Origin: Gymnothorax reevesii
Taxonomy: Eukaryota; Chordata; Actinopteri; Anguilliformes; Muraenidae
Length of the DNA: 64,000 nt
NCBI GenBank assembly: GCA_029721435.1
Contig: CM056573.1
Location: forward strand, 6,299,001 to 6,363,000
Reading direction: 5' to 3'
Under the pieces are notes generated by a model. The model ran no database searches. It was not told the origin of the DNA and saw nothing but the letters and a program-made list of their open reading frames with translations. A program made the position numbers and the translations under genes. Numbering within the stretch: position 1 is the first letter of the stretch; every line of letters begins with the position of its first letter. Positions 1 to 11,236 of the stretch are shown piece by piece.

Positions 1-1712
1 GGACCGCATCGACGCTTCTTATTTGGAAAATGAAATCCTTTTACGCACCACACTTGCTAAATGTTCCTGAGACTATCCCAGTGTACACTGGACGACAGGC
101 AGGAATATACGCTGGACTGGTTGGCAGTCTTTCCTGGGACGTGTATTCTATTCGCTTGTGGGCTGACCTGAAAGTGCTTGGTGGCGGAGGGTGGCTGAAA
201 CTTGAGTAACTGGAGCAGAGATGAGGGAGGTGCAACTGTGTCAATAAATACAGTAGATTGAAAAGGCGACTTCATGCATTTGCCAGCCATTTTTAACTTC
301 AGGTAATTTTTTTGAATGAGCTTGTTGGAATGAGCGCATATCAAACCATTCAGACACCGTATGGGGCCTGAGATGTTTGCTTAACCATAACTTATTTATT
401 GCCAGGTAGTGTACTACACTACTGTATATCCAGGGTGATGTCCTACCTCCAAAATAGGCCTGTATTATTCAAGTAATACAGTATATTATTCAAGTAATAA
501 TGCGCGATTTCTTCAATTTTCTAACCGTTATGCAAAATTTTGACATACTTTTCTATTAACTGTAATCTGTCTACAAACCCTCTAAGGTTCTACATGTATA
601 TTGCTCTCATACATTTTGACACATCTCTGCTTAAGTCTTGTACAGTAATGCGCACACAGTCAATTCCACCTGTGAAATGAGAGTATCATGGGAAAAAATT
701 AGAATAAAATAGTGGAAATACAGTATTATTATGATTATCATGATGATCAAAAGGTTATTTAAATAAATGGCTATGCGCAGAACTTATTCAGCAATTGTAG
801 TTCATACCTTAAGATTCCTGTTTGTCTGGTTGTTTGTGTATTACAAGGGCAAACATGACTCTCTTTTTCTCTGGAGGAGAAATGTCAACAGCAGGAATGT
901 AACTTGAAAGCTCAATGTTAGGCGACCCAGCTGTTTGTAGCACTCCACGTATATCAGGTTGCGTCGGAACTGGGAGGGGGGGTCACCTCCCGCGAATTAT
1001 GGGGTCAATTCCGCCTTCTGTGTGCAGACTGGCTGTCAGTGGAGAATTAAGTGGCGTAAAGTAGACGGTGAGCCATTTGCCGACTCTCTCCACACAACCG
1101 CTGTGTCGTTCCGCATGGCTAGGCAGCCCGGGGGAAGAAAGATATCCTCGACGGCCAGTCGCTCATCTTAAGAGCCCCACGTGAGCCGTAAACAGGGTGC
1201 GGAGTGGCTGCAGATGTCACTATCTGTTATGGAAAAATACACTGAGTTTGACACCTGATGTTTTTCATGAATGTGCTCAATATATTAACACTGCCGATGG
1301 TTCCTGTATTGTGTCCTAACCAATAAATCAGCATCGTGTTTCTCCCAACCAATTATTGGAACTGAACTGTTTCTGATTAGTTTTTGAAAGGCATTTCAGC
1401 AATTTAGGGAAGAGGAAAAGTGATACATCTTGCTATTAAAAAAAATATCAATTTTATCAGATATTCGGGATACAAATTTAATTTCCTCTGGTTGTGCTTC
1501 TTGCTGATATATTTGTAGGAAATTCTCTGGGATTTAAAATAACAGCTTGTCGCAAATCCTAAATGAATGAAGAAATGCACCTGGCCTTCACTGCCGCTGT
1601 CTTTGGAACCTGCTTGTTCATGGGCCATTTTGACTTCTGAGAATGAAATGCAGGCTCCTTTGGATTCAGGTCTAATTGACTTGACCATAGTAGAACATTC
1701 CAGTCCTTTGCC
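1..1712. other. No recognisable gene
   Basis: All open frames here are short (under about 100 codons) and none has a motif I recognise. A patch at about 955-1215 is visibly more GC-rich than its surroundings but has no identifiable product. A small tandem duplication at 463-499 is listed separately. Probably intergenic or intronic. Confidence 0.5.
463..499. repeat. Two copies of a 16-bp AT-rich word
   Basis: TATTATTCAAGTAATA occurs at 463-478 and again at 484-499, a 21-bp period. The word is nearly its own reverse complement. It is a minor local duplication with no known role. Confidence 0.8.
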
Positions 1713-1873
1713 TTAACCCTTTGTGTGGGACACACTGGATTTTTTCAGCAGCACTTACCTCAACCAGATGTAAGAAATTGTTCAATCAGGTTAAGTTCAA
1801 CACATCTTTCAAATATATGCAGTGACTCAGAATGTGCTCTTCTAAATGGTCGCGCTGGCATTTAAAGGGTTAA
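1713..1873. mobile_element. Candidate TTAA-flanked short element
   Basis: TTAA at 1713-1716 and at 1870-1873 bracket about 153 bp whose ends are CCCTTTG on the left and the reverse complement of CCCTTTA on the right. Exact TTAA duplication is the hallmark of piggyBac-type transposition, so this may be a non-autonomous element (MITE). The inverted ends are only about six bases long, so chance cannot be excluded. The same TTAA-CCCTTT arrangement recurs in the fold-back at 3536 and, less exactly, at 36514. Confidence 0.4.
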
Positions 1874-3535
1874 AAAATTGTTTCGTTGCTATTGCAATGT
1901 GCTTCGAGCCATTGGCCATCTGCACTGTGAAGCGCTTTTGAATGAGTTGGAAGGCATTTGGCTGAATTTGAGCAGAAAATATAGCCCTATATAGACTTCA
2001 GAACTAATCCTGGAGCTCTTGTCAGTCATATCATCTATTAATACAACAGAACTGCATCAGTTGGCAGCCATACGTACCAGTGCTTGATCATGCTTCACAG
2101 ATGAGGTGGTGTAATTTGGATCATCAGCAGATCCTTCCCTTCTCCATACTCCTCTCCTCCCACCATTCTGGTAAAGATGGTCTTTGTCTCATCTGCCAAT
2201 GGGATGTTGTTCCAAAATTGTAGAGGTTTTCTTGGGCAAATTTCCTGATTTTGTGACTTACCAGTTTCACATCTTATGGCAAACCCTCTGCAATTACCCT
2301 GGTGAGGGCCTCTCTTGAGTCTTGGCATTGACAGAGATACGCAAACCTCCTGAGAGCTTTTGTTGACCCGGCCAATTGTAATGAACATCTATAGATTGCC
2401 AGAAAGAGTCCAAAATTTCACAATGCTATTTTTTTTAGCCTCATTGCAGAATTGCCCAAGTCATTTTTGGCTTGCTGTTGCAATATCAAAAAAAAAACAA
2501 AAAAACAATGTGCTTGCTAAAAATAGTGTTTTTCTTGTCTTCCGAAAACGTTAAAATATGACTTTGGCAACTACGCTATTAGGCTGACAATTTGTAAGGG
2601 CTGAATATGGCCATGCGATAATGAATTATGATGATGCTTTGATGAAAAATGAACAAAATTTAATATCTCTAGCCCCTAAGGCTGAGGAGAAAAAGTAGTG
2701 ATTGTGCTAGTCATTTTAATCATGTGTACTGTTGATGGTGGTGTTGATATTTCATTTCAATTCAATTCTGCGATATCTCCTCGCACCGTGAACTCTATTG
2801 GGCTGCTTGCTTGTTTCTAGCCCTTTATCAGCCAATGAGCATTAAGGGCTCCTCATCAGTCTATAAGCAAGTATCTTAATTAAACTTTCTTCTAGAAAAT
2901 CCTGAGGGAGAATGTCTAGATATCAGCTTGTGACCAAAAATGTAAGTGCAGTTGGGTTTTGCAGCATTACAATGATTTAAAGGACACATGCAAGTCTACC
3001 GTTGAACAACTTAAAATAAACAAAATGAAGGCTTCGGGGTGGCCTATTCAAAGTCCTGACTTTAGTGCAGTTTCGTATGATGATGTGATATGACTTTAAA
3101 CAGGTATTTCATGCTCATATACCCTCCAATGTGGCTGACGTAAAACAATTCTGCAAAGAGTTCTGGGCCAAAATACAGCGATGCAGAAGGCTCAGTGTCA
3201 GTAATTGACAACATGTGATTGCAGTCATTGCTGCCAAGGATGGCACTATCAGTTAAAAGGTTTCAGGGAACATTTATTTTTTCACATTGCTGATATAGAT
3301 TCTGAATAGCTCTTTACGTTCAAATAATAAAATGAAAGTTAAAAGTTGCATTTTGTTTTTACTTAACCTTTTCAATACTAAGAGGACACATACTGTATGT
3401 GTCACAATACTTCTAAATATCCTTTTGGGATATATGAATCCCAGAATCCCATGCATTTGGGCCAATTTCGTAATAAAGTCACTAAATGACGTGGGAAACC
3501 GACTTCTGAATTGACCGTATTCTGAATAGAAGGAG
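1874..3535. other. No recognisable gene
   Basis: Short open frames only, with scattered homopolymer A or T runs. I see no protein motif, RNA gene or defined repeat. Confidence 0.5.
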
Positions 3536-3719
3536 TTAATCCTTTCAGCGCTGTGAAGATATCCAAGTCAGACACTGTTGAAAGCCTATCATGTTGCATC
3601 TTGTTTAAAAGAGCTCCTGCAGGGGAGCTCTTTTAAACAAGTTGCCACATGATAGGTGTTCAACAGCTCAGGATAACTACATTTTTAATTCCTGGAAAAC
3701 TCGGCGCTTAAAGGGTTTA
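3536..3719. mobile_element. Fold-back element, TTAA type
   Basis: The segment folds on itself around 3622. GTTTAAAAGAGCTCC at 3604-3618 is answered by GGAGCTCTTTTAAAC about 3626-3640, and the outer arms also pair (GTTGAAAGCCTATCATG against CATGATAGGTGTTCAAC). The outermost ends read CCTTTCAGCGCT and, on the other strand, AAACCCTTTAAGCGCC. The left flank is TTAA (3536-3539); the right is TTTA, consistent with one mutation. Related copies lie at 7885-7988 and 36514-36715. I read it as a non-autonomous, probably piggyBac-type, element. It has no coding capacity. Confidence 0.7.
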
Positions 3720-5261
3720 GTCTTTGTCATTGAAATTATTTGGATGATCTGACGCATTTGAAAATGACAATAAAAAGCACCAGAAGAAGAAGTCAGGTGG
3801 AGACAAATACTTCTCCACGGCGCTGTGCACAGGCTGATCACACACATGCTGTGGAGAGGTGTGGCGGAGTGCTGGAGTGGAGGGGCCAGCCCACAGACAC
3901 ACAACCAGGGCCACAGCTGCGGTGGCTTACAATTTACCATCATCCTCAGCTGTGGCCCACTGTCTGAATCATTAAAGGCCTTAGAAAATGCTCTATATCT
4001 GAGGGTTGAAAGAGTCCGGTGGGGGGGCTTTGAGGGACGTTGGATGAATAATTTCTCCTCTTGTTTTGGATATTGCTCTGCTGCGCTGAGAGTTTGCCTT
4101 TTGGATTATTTCATCCATTTCTTTTGTTTTGAAATCTTCAATATAAGGGCTCAATGCCACCCTCTTTTTGGATAAAATTTGTGTTTGCTTTCTGTCCATA
4201 GTGTAGTGCCATTGCTGACCCCAGTGGGCAATTACTTTGTTGCTCGGGTGATATTAGCGTTCGATAAGCTTTTATCCTTCACTATATTAAATAATTATTT
4301 CAGGACTGTATACAGCATCTCTGCATGTCCTGCTTATATATATATAACTATATATAGTTCATTTATATAGTTCATTTTGTCCGAAGATCAGAAACCATTT
4401 AATGTGACAAACATGCAAAAATAACTGAAATCAGGAACAGGGCAAATTTTCACGGCTCTATATTTAAGTTCTAATTCATCTTTCCCAGCAACGACCTGGC
4501 CCATGCAAAAGTGAAAACACCGTTCCACACAAGCGCTAATTTGTTTCTGCGGCCCGTGGCAACAGAAGCAGCTGCTTTGCGGAAGATGCCTTTTCAAACT
4601 GACTGCCGTTTTGCTGCCTGCTAGTCTTAGAAATGTGTCGCTTCCCTTTTCCTTTCTGCTTCCTGCGCAGAAGCGGGCGAAAGGACTGTCACCCCCGTAA
4701 CAAGGGCCTGAAAGTGAGTTGAAGATTTTGAAGAGGCTCGTTTCTATCCATGCCCAAGTGGGGTGAAATTTGGATGAATAATGCATCCGTGACAATAAAC
4801 GTAAACAAATTGGCAGTGTACAGGATCCCTATCTTTTGTTCATGGCTTCTTGGTTTTACCACCATCGGTTGGACACCCAGCTGCCATCTCTGTGTGAAAC
4901 ATACAAACCCTCATTAAGTCTTTGTGGAAAAAATTCTTCCAGAAAATGGGACATGGCAGCGTTTTGCTGGCAGTGCCTATATACCCTCTATATTCAATCA
5001 ACCTCAGAAGTCAGAGAAAAGGTTCCATGATATACCGGCTTGTGAAGTCCGTCTTCTGAATGTGGACATTGTTCTTGCCGGAGAGGGTGGTGAACAGAAT
5101 CGTATTTGGCCTTGGTATTTGGAACTAGCATCCAGTTCTACTCAGCCTTTTTTGGCCGGTTTCCATTCGTCTCTGTATTTTTTCACCATAAATACAGGCG
5201 TCATTTGCCGTTTCCGTGTTCATTGGCAATCATGATACAGTATTTTAAATTAATTAAACTT
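3720..5261. other. No recognisable gene
   Basis: No convincing coding sequence. A short AT-dinucleotide tract lies at about 4337-4375. The 135-codon minus-strand frame at 4388-4795 has no recognisable motif and is not called. Confidence 0.5.
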
Positions 5262-5793
5262 ATCAGCCACTCCTGTGTTTCTGAGCATCCAGTGGCCATT
5301 TCTGTGCTCCTGACCATTAATTTGCTACTACCATGTTTCTGTACTTAGATTAGCCATTACTGAGTATTAATTAGTCATTACTGTGTTCCAGAGTATTAAT
5401 TAGCCATTACTGTGTCCCTGAGTATTAATTAGCCATTACTGTGTCCCTGAGTATTACTTAGTCATTACTGTATCCCTGAGCATTAATTAGCCATTACTGT
5501 GTCCCTCCCTACCCAGATAGCAAGCACCTCCGCTCCGGATCTGCCCCGGCTCTGTGCTGACTCCAGCTGATCCGGCTCAGAGCCGGGGCAGATCCGGAGC
5601 GGAGGTGCTTGCCATCTGGATAAGCATTCATTAGGCATTACTGTGTCCCTGAGTATTAATTAGCCATTTCTCTGCACCCGAACATTTATTAGCCATTACT
5701 GTGTCCCTGAGTATTAATTAGCCATTACTCTATCCTGAACATTCATTAACCATTACTAGGTCCCTGAGTATTAATTAGCCATTACCATGTCCC
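5262..5793. repeat. Minisatellite, unit about 29 bp
   Basis: More than a dozen variants of a unit built on GAGTATTAATTAGCCATTAC followed by TGTGTCCCT run head to tail. Units before about 5345 are degenerate and those in 5380-5500 are the most uniform. The array is interrupted at 5513-5619 by an unrelated palindromic element, then resumes in the same orientation. It is a tandem repeat, not a CRISPR array, because there are no unique spacers between constant repeats. Confidence 0.9.
5513..5619. mobile_element. 107-bp palindromic element inside the minisatellite
   Basis: Left arm 5513-5554 and right arm 5578-5619 are inverted repeats matching at 41 of 42 positions by eye, separated by 23 bp. 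The ends are CCAGAT and ATCTGG, and the arms contain CTCCGGATCTGCCCCGG, far more GC-rich than the surrounding array. A diverged second copy lies at 14411-14518. The structure is that of a small fold-back transposon. A target duplication could not be fixed with certainty. Confidence 0.8.
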
Positions 5794-7115
5794 ATAGCGG
5801 TTTCCGTTGTTCGGACTCATACAGACACCTGTCCCTCTCCCTCCAGCTTCAAACACATTCTGAGCTGTGGACAACTTGAGAGCGAGTCGAGGGGCTTAAT
5901 TAAGGCCATAAATCAAAACATCTAAAATCTCATTCTGCATCTCAGGAAAGCCAAGACCTTCCCACCATTTTGAAACCCCGAGTTTCAGACATTTTACTCA
6001 CATCAGGGGAATGTGAGTGGGCTTGTGTTCTGCCTTACTGTTTTTGGAAAACATCCTTGAGGGTTAAACAGGTATGCCCTCACTAATGAAGAAGTAGAGG
6101 GTTCGATTCCTCTGGAAGCAAAAACGTCATTTATGCAATGATTTTTCCAATATTTTAGTTGCAGTCCATCTGTTCATCCTATCAGCTCCTCAAGTCTGAA
6201 TAGAAAATGTCTGTACATAAAATGTGCACATGAAATTACAATTGTAGCCATTGCAGCAATATAATCTTTCTGAGAGCAGACAGTCATCGCACCTACGATA
6301 ACATGGAAGGTTCCGGAAGTCTCCCATGATTAATTACCAGCTCTTTGATACCCAGATATGGTTTCAAATCTCCTTAGAATCAGCAACCTGCAACACAGAC
6401 AGAATTTGCACTGTCCTGTTCCAAATGGCAGTCAGACAGGCAGTTATGCATTCATAAAATAAGAGCATCACTACCATTAATGTATTTTGCGGGGAACCAT
6501 TGCCCTCCAATCATTATATCACAACTCCCCACCCCCTTCTGCCTGCATTTTCTCAGGAGGACATCATATTTTTCATGAGGACTGTCTCCACATCACACCC
6601 CCCTCCTTCCAAGCTTAATAATGAATAAAAACTGATCTCAAGGAATATAGGTGTAGAAATAAACAAAATGCCTGTGTTTTTCCCATCAGATGCGGAACGG
6701 TAAAACTAATAGTTGGTTGATTCCCATCATTTGGCTGCCAGATCCTTAGTTTAAGTGGATCTCAGTGATAAAATAGGACACTGGAAATTGTGTAATGTTT
6801 ACAAAACAAAGAATTATAATCGGAGCTGAAAGCTGATTACAGGAGGAATGCGCTGTGGACTCGGCCTGTAACAAACAAAACCCCCATCAGTACTTTTAAG
6901 ATTGTGAATATTTTACTGATGCGAATTTTGAAATATTCTTCTTCTCTTTGGTGTTTTTGTTTTTGTGAATTTGTGTAATATGTAATGTACGTAAGTCTAA
7001 AATAAAGAGCGTACAAAAAGTAAACCACTTCAATAGCAAAAAAGCGGAGAGCTTGTCTGTGGAAAACGGATGAGTGTATCTATTTAAATGAGCACCTTGC
7101 GTGACCTCTGGGTTG
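5794..7115. other. No recognisable gene
   Basis: No coding sequence recognised. A perfect RNA polymerase III B-box-like word (GGTTCGATTCC) sits at 6100-6110, but no A box or cloverleaf accompanies it. Confidence 0.5.
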
Positions 7116-7360
7116 GTGCTCGGGGGGAGGGGGTGGGGTATTTGAAGGGAGGACGGGGGGCAGGTGATTATTGCAAATTTCATTGTTTTGTTTTCATAGA
7201 TCTTGGCCCCTCCCCCCCCCCCAGCCATTCCCCACTCCTCTGTCCCCGGTGTGTCATCAGAAGAGTTCGTCAGCAGGGGCCGCAGAGCAGGGTTTGGCTG
7301 GGACTGTCTGTACTCTGGGGGGGAAGGGAGCGGGTTTGGCCGGGGGGGGGGGGCACTGTC
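7116..7360. other. G-rich tracts and C run
   Basis: Five runs of three or more G fall within 7122-7160 and four more within 7317-7353, the last being 12 G. An 11-C run lies at 7212-7222. Both G clusters fit the simple G-quadruplex pattern on the plus strand. The tracts could be promoter-like or merely simple sequence. No adjacent gene start is evident. Confidence 0.7.
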
Positions 7361-7884
7361 CCTTTGAGGTCAGCGTCGGCTGGAGGAGCTGGGGGAATCA
7401 GGGTCAGCTGGAGGTGGGGGTTTATAAGAGGTCTCGACAGGGAGGAACAGCACCGACTCACACTTCGTTTACATGCAATCAGTGCCTCAGAGCACTGGCC
7501 CCGGGGAGCCCTTAACCCCGCTTTTATTTGATGTTGGGGGGTGAGTGGACTCCAAAACCGGGGCCAAACATGCTTAATTAGTGGCCTGTTGGGGAGGGAA
7601 GCTGACCCGACAACCTTTCAACCTTTTCCTGCAGAAAGCCGAGTGTGCTCTCAAACTGGTATCATCTCATCTCAGGAGGGTTTTTATCTTTGGACGAATG
7701 ACGACAACAATGGCCAGAGGTGTTGCTGGAAAGAAAGACCCAGCCAGCAGCTGACAGACCTCTGTAGTGCGCTGCCTGGAGTACAGACCGGTCTGTCTTT
7801 GATCTTTGGAGGTGAGAGCTTAGGTCACATTAAAAAAAAAATATTGTTAGTTGGCATCCATCACATTATAATGTTCAAGGACGA
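7361..7884. other. No recognisable gene
   Basis: A frame of 125 codons at 7541-7918 is open but has no recognisable motif, and its 3' end runs into a repeat, so it is not called. Confidence 0.45.
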
Positions 7885-7988
7885 ACAGGGGAGCTTTTTT
7901 AAACAAGTTGCCACATGAAAGGTTTTCAACAGCTCAGGATAACTGCATTTTTAATTTCTTGAAAATGTATTCGGCGCTCAAAGGGTGA
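7885..7988 (+). mobile_element. Half copy of the TTAA fold-back element
   Basis: The sequence from AGGGGAGCTTTTTTAAAC through GTTGCCACATG and CAACAGCTCAGGATAACT to GGCGCTCAAAGGGT closely matches the right half of the element at 3536-3719. The left half is absent and the terminal TTAA is lost, so it is a truncated copy. Confidence 0.75.
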
Positions 7989-8585
7989 ACATGAAAGAAT
8001 GAAATCCGCCGAACCCACGAGTGGCGCAGTGATTGAAAGCCGCACTGACTGTATGCTGCATGGAGGGAGATTCTGAGAATTGTCTCACTTTCTTTTTGAA
8101 ACGATTTAGCACATTTTTCCAAAATAAAAAATGAAGGTGAAAACTGGAGGCGGGAGGGTTTTTCTGTGGCGAGCGGGGATGCTGACCAAGTAATTTTTTT
8201 TTTAGATGGCGTGGGTGCTGATACCTCTTCTAAAATACAGATGAAAAACAAACATTGTGAACCATACTGCTTTGTCAGTGTTTCTCTAAGTGTGCTCGGA
8301 CTTATGCTCCATTCCGCGTCCTTGGAAGGTCTGCTCTTGCTTAGAGAGCGTTATTTATGCATACGTGTCCTCCACTGTTCCACTTAAATGATGGATTTTC
8401 TGATGACCCAGAGAAAGTCAGGCCTGATTGGACAAAGGTCTGTACATTCATGTGACTGGACCCAGTCGCTGGCATTTATGATCCACCGCAAGTATCGAAT
8501 GCGGCTGGCGACAGATCAGGGCAGCAAGGCCCTAGTAATCAAGAAAATCGCCCAGAAACAGGAAAAGGTGACCGAGTGTCCCTGT
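7989..8585. other. No recognisable gene
   Basis: A word resembling a polymerase III A box (GTGGCGCAGTG, about 8021-8031) is present, but no good B box follows at the right distance. No coding sequence recognised. Confidence 0.45.
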
Positions 8586-8990
8586 TAGAGTCGCAGTCTC
8601 GTCCCTGTGTTTGTGAAGATGAATGCAGTCACAGATTCAGCGAGGAGTAATTTAGTTTGAGTGTAATCTAGTTTGAAACTCATTCTTTTGTGGGGAAGAG
8701 TTCCCTAGTCCCAGTGTTGAATAAACAATCTTGTCCTGGTGTTTAGAGCACTACACTGTTGCCCCAGGCTTAGTGAGGAATAAGTTAGTCCTGATGTTGA
8801 AGAGTAACAGCTCCAGGGCAAGAGAAAAGTACATCCAGTATTTGAGAAGAGTTATCTATACCTAGTGCTTGATAAGATTAACAAAGTCCTAAAGATAGAG
8901 CCCTGTACTCTTAGTGTAAGTGTTAGAGCTCAGCAGTCTTGTCCCAGTGTTTGAGGAAAATATTGGCTAGAGACCAAGTTCCAGGGTCAG
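8586..8990. repeat. Very degenerate minisatellite
   Basis: The core AGTCCCAGTGTTTGA, often followed by GAA or GAGTTA, recurs with heavy variation (near 8605, 8705, 8735, 8788, 8835, 8865 and 8945). Unit length is irregular, about 30-60 bp. It looks like an old tandem array that has diverged. Confidence 0.5.
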
Positions 8991-9228
8991 AGAAGGGTTT
9001 TGTCAGAGAGCCAGACAGCAGGGGTTAGATATGGGCTTAAACTGCCGCACCAAGCTGAGTAAATTAATTAATTCTGTTCATGGGTGACACAACCGTTCAG
9101 TGTACGGAGGGTTTGGCTCTGTGCGACATGCATATTGATTCAGACCGAGAAGCACACTGCTGTACACAGCTGAATTAACTTCATATGACTCTTCTGTATT
9201 GGTATATGGTTCAGGACAAGCAGATATA

Positions 9229-9486
9229 CAAGTGCTGGTCAATGAATTCAAATAATTTGAAATAGCGCAATCGTTACATTTTCTTGATGAATTTTTTGTG
9301 CAGAAAGCAAATCAGGTGTTCACCGCGCCTGTCCTACTTGTTAGAGTATTCACAGAACTCGATAACTGTAAAAAATTTGCTCAGCTGAGCTTTCCAAAAG
9401 GCCCATTTAGGCCATTTAACTGTGACACTGTTGTTTTATTGAATTAGAATAATTGAGAAACCGTTTCACTGAATTAGAATAATTTT
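9229..9486. repeat. Left terminal inverted repeat of the Tc1-like element
   Basis: Outer end starts CAAGTGCTGGTCAATGAATT. The word TGAATTAGAATAATT lies at 9440-9454 and 9470-9484, and a variant (TGAATTCAAATAATT) lies near the outer end at 9243-9257. These repeated words inside the inverted repeat are the arrangement known as IR/DR, where the direct repeats are transposase binding sites in characterised relatives. Confidence 0.85.
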
Positions 9487-9511
9487 TATTATAATTAGAA
9501 TCATCACTTTC

Positions 9512-10519
9512 TCAGTATTTTGTGGCTGCCCCCTTGGCTTGTATGACTGCCTGAAGTCTCCGTGGCATCGATTTGACCAGCTTGTCACAAGTTTCCGCAC
9601 TCACAGCTTCGCAGGCAGTGGCGATGTTCTGCTTCAGTTGGTCCAGCGTAGTTGACTGTCTGTCGCAAATTTTCCGCTTGACGATGGCCCAAAGGTTTTC
9701 AATAACATTGAGGTCAGGCGAGTTGGCCGGCCATGCCAAAACTTCAAGCTGTTCTTCGGCGAACCAATCTTTGGTCGACTTTGGCGCATGAGCCGGTGCA
9801 AGATCCTGTTGAAATATGAGGTCTTCTTCGCCAAACTATCCCTCAACAGTCGGAATCAGGAACGTTTCCAGAACATCTTGGTATACAGCAGCATTGACAG
9901 TCTTCTTGAGGAAGCAGAGTTTCCCTACACCCCGAGCGGACATGCATCCCCAGACCATAACGCTCTGGGGAGACTTGACGCATCTTTTCACGGCCTCGTG
10001 ATTGTAGGTTTTGCCACCACGGCACCAGACATGAGGACTTTGGTCACCGAAGGAGATGCAAAAGCGTGATTCGTCCCTGAAGACCACTTTCTGCCAGTCT
10101 TCAGCAGTCCACTCGCCGTGTTCTTTGGCCCACTTCAGCCGTTTCTCCATTTGTTTCTTGTTCAGCATCGGTTTTTCCTGCTGGAACGCGAGATTTGAAG
10201 CCGAGTTCGCGCAGACGACGGTAAGTGGTTGATCTTGAGACGTTAGTGCAGGTCTGCTCGTTCCACAAGTCGCTGAGCTCGGAAATGGACTTGAACCGGT
10301 CGCTGACTGCGATCTTTCTCAGCTGCTTGTTGTCACGAGCTGAAGTTTTCCGGACGCCGGAACAGTTGGTGCGCTTGCTGCAGTCTTTCTTTAGAGCTTT
10401 GCAGATGGAAGACTGGCCGATGCCGAGCTGCTCAGTAATTTTAGTTTGGGTCAAGCCTTGTTGGCGAAGGGTTGAATTTGAGTCACTATTCCGGTTGAGA
10501 GGTCGCGCTGCTGACCCAT
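9512..10519 (-). pseudogene. Tc1-like transposase, damaged
   Basis: On the minus strand an ATG at 10517-10519 begins MGQQRDLS, and a helix-turn-helix region (TQTKITEQLGIGQSSICKAL) follows. The catalytic DDE domain shows FRDESRF, then FQQDLAPAH, then NVIENLW. The second aspartate and the glutamate are separated by exactly 34 residues, the DD34E spacing of Tc1 transposases. Reading ends at a stop at 9512. Three lesions are visible: a frameshift near 10455-10460 between the start and the helix-turn-helix, a frameshift near 10165-10180 before the catalytic domain, and an in-frame TAG at 9836-9838 after the IPTVEG segment, beyond which the same frame continues. The catalytic residues themselves are intact. 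The protein would bind the terminal repeats and cut and paste the element into TA sites; this copy should be inactive. Confidence 0.93.
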
Positions 10520-10604
10520 GATTGATTTTACAACTTTGAAATTCTAATCAACCCAGACTTTTTACTGCACAGTGAACACTCTTCACAGAAAACAAAAATT
10601 TGAG

Positions 10605-10861
10605 CACTTATTCTAATTCAATGAAATGACTTATGAATTATTCTAATTCAATGAAACAACAGTGTCACAGTTAAATGGCCTAAATGGGCCTTTTGGAAAG
10701 CTCAGCTGAGCAAATTTTATACAGGTAGCGAGTTCTGTGAATACTCTAACAAGTAGGACAGGCGCGGTGAACACCTGATTTGCTTTCTGCACAAAAAATG
10801 CATCAAGAAAATTTAACAATTGCGCTATTTCAAATTATTCTAATTCGTTGAACAGCACCTG
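10605..10861. repeat. Right terminal inverted repeat of the Tc1-like element
   Basis: Reverse complement of the left repeat with few differences. AATTATTCTAATTCA lies at 10636-10650, TTATTCTAATTCA at 10607-10619 and AATTATTCTAATTCG at 10833-10847 near the outer end, mirroring the left arm. Confidence 0.85.
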
Positions 10862-11061
10862 TAAAGCTATGGCTTTGTTTTAAGGTGTTCATCAATGGAA
10901 CATCTGAAAAGTTTAATAAAATATGAAACATTTTTACATAAACTAAACAATTATCAGGATAATTATAATGAGATTGTTATATGCAATATCATTCCGGACT
11001 GAATATTGTAATGGAATACATAAATTTGAATGACCATAGATTTCCAGTCTTATTCAGTATA

Positions 11062-11234
11062 GGCCGGATTTACTAAGACCTTTCGCGCATACTAAATCTT
11101 TTTGCCAATGCAAAACCAGAAACCTTGCCACTGATTGGTGCAAGGCAGGTACCCTGGCCAATCATGGGCAATGTCATTGCTTTTGCACTGGCAAAAGATT
11201 TGGCATGTGCTAAAGGTCTTAGTAAATCAGGCCC
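11062..11234. mobile_element. TA-flanked palindromic MITE
   Basis: Inverted ends GGCCGGATTTACTAAGACC and the reverse complement of GGGCCTGATTTACTAAGACC surround a 173-bp segment with further pairing inside (CAAATCTTTTGCC on one strand against GGCAAAAGATTTG). TA at 11060-11061 and 11235-11236 flanks it. It has no coding capacity and is probably a Tc1/mariner-type non-autonomous element. Confidence 0.8.
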
Positions 11235-11236
11235 TA

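Larger units (their letters stand above)
9229..10861 (-). mobile_element. Complete Tc1-like transposon, IR/DR type
   Basis: A 1,633-bp element is bounded by TA at 9227-9228 and TA at 10862-10863, the Tc1/mariner target duplication. Both ends carry long inverted repeats of roughly 230-260 bp, each containing several copies of a short word. The interior holds one transposase gene on the minus strand. Length and layout fit fish Tc1-like elements of the long-inverted-repeat class. The inverted repeats remain very similar, suggesting a fairly recent insertion, although the transposase is no longer intact. Confidence 0.95.

Noticed and set aside
4388..4795. 135-codon minus-strand frame
   Set aside because: No recognisable domain, no splice context, composition like surrounding non-coding DNA.
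5262..5793. CRISPR array
   Set aside because: Head-to-tail units with no unique spacers; the only interruption is a palindromic transposon in a eukaryotic setting.
6090..6120. Polymerase III B-box-like GGTTCGATTCC
   Set aside because: No A box at a suitable distance and no cloverleaf, so neither a tRNA gene nor a defined SINE can be supported.
8015..8110. A-box-like GTGGCGCAGTG suggesting a tRNA-derived SINE
   Set aside because: The downstream region lacks a convincing B box and no second copy was seen.
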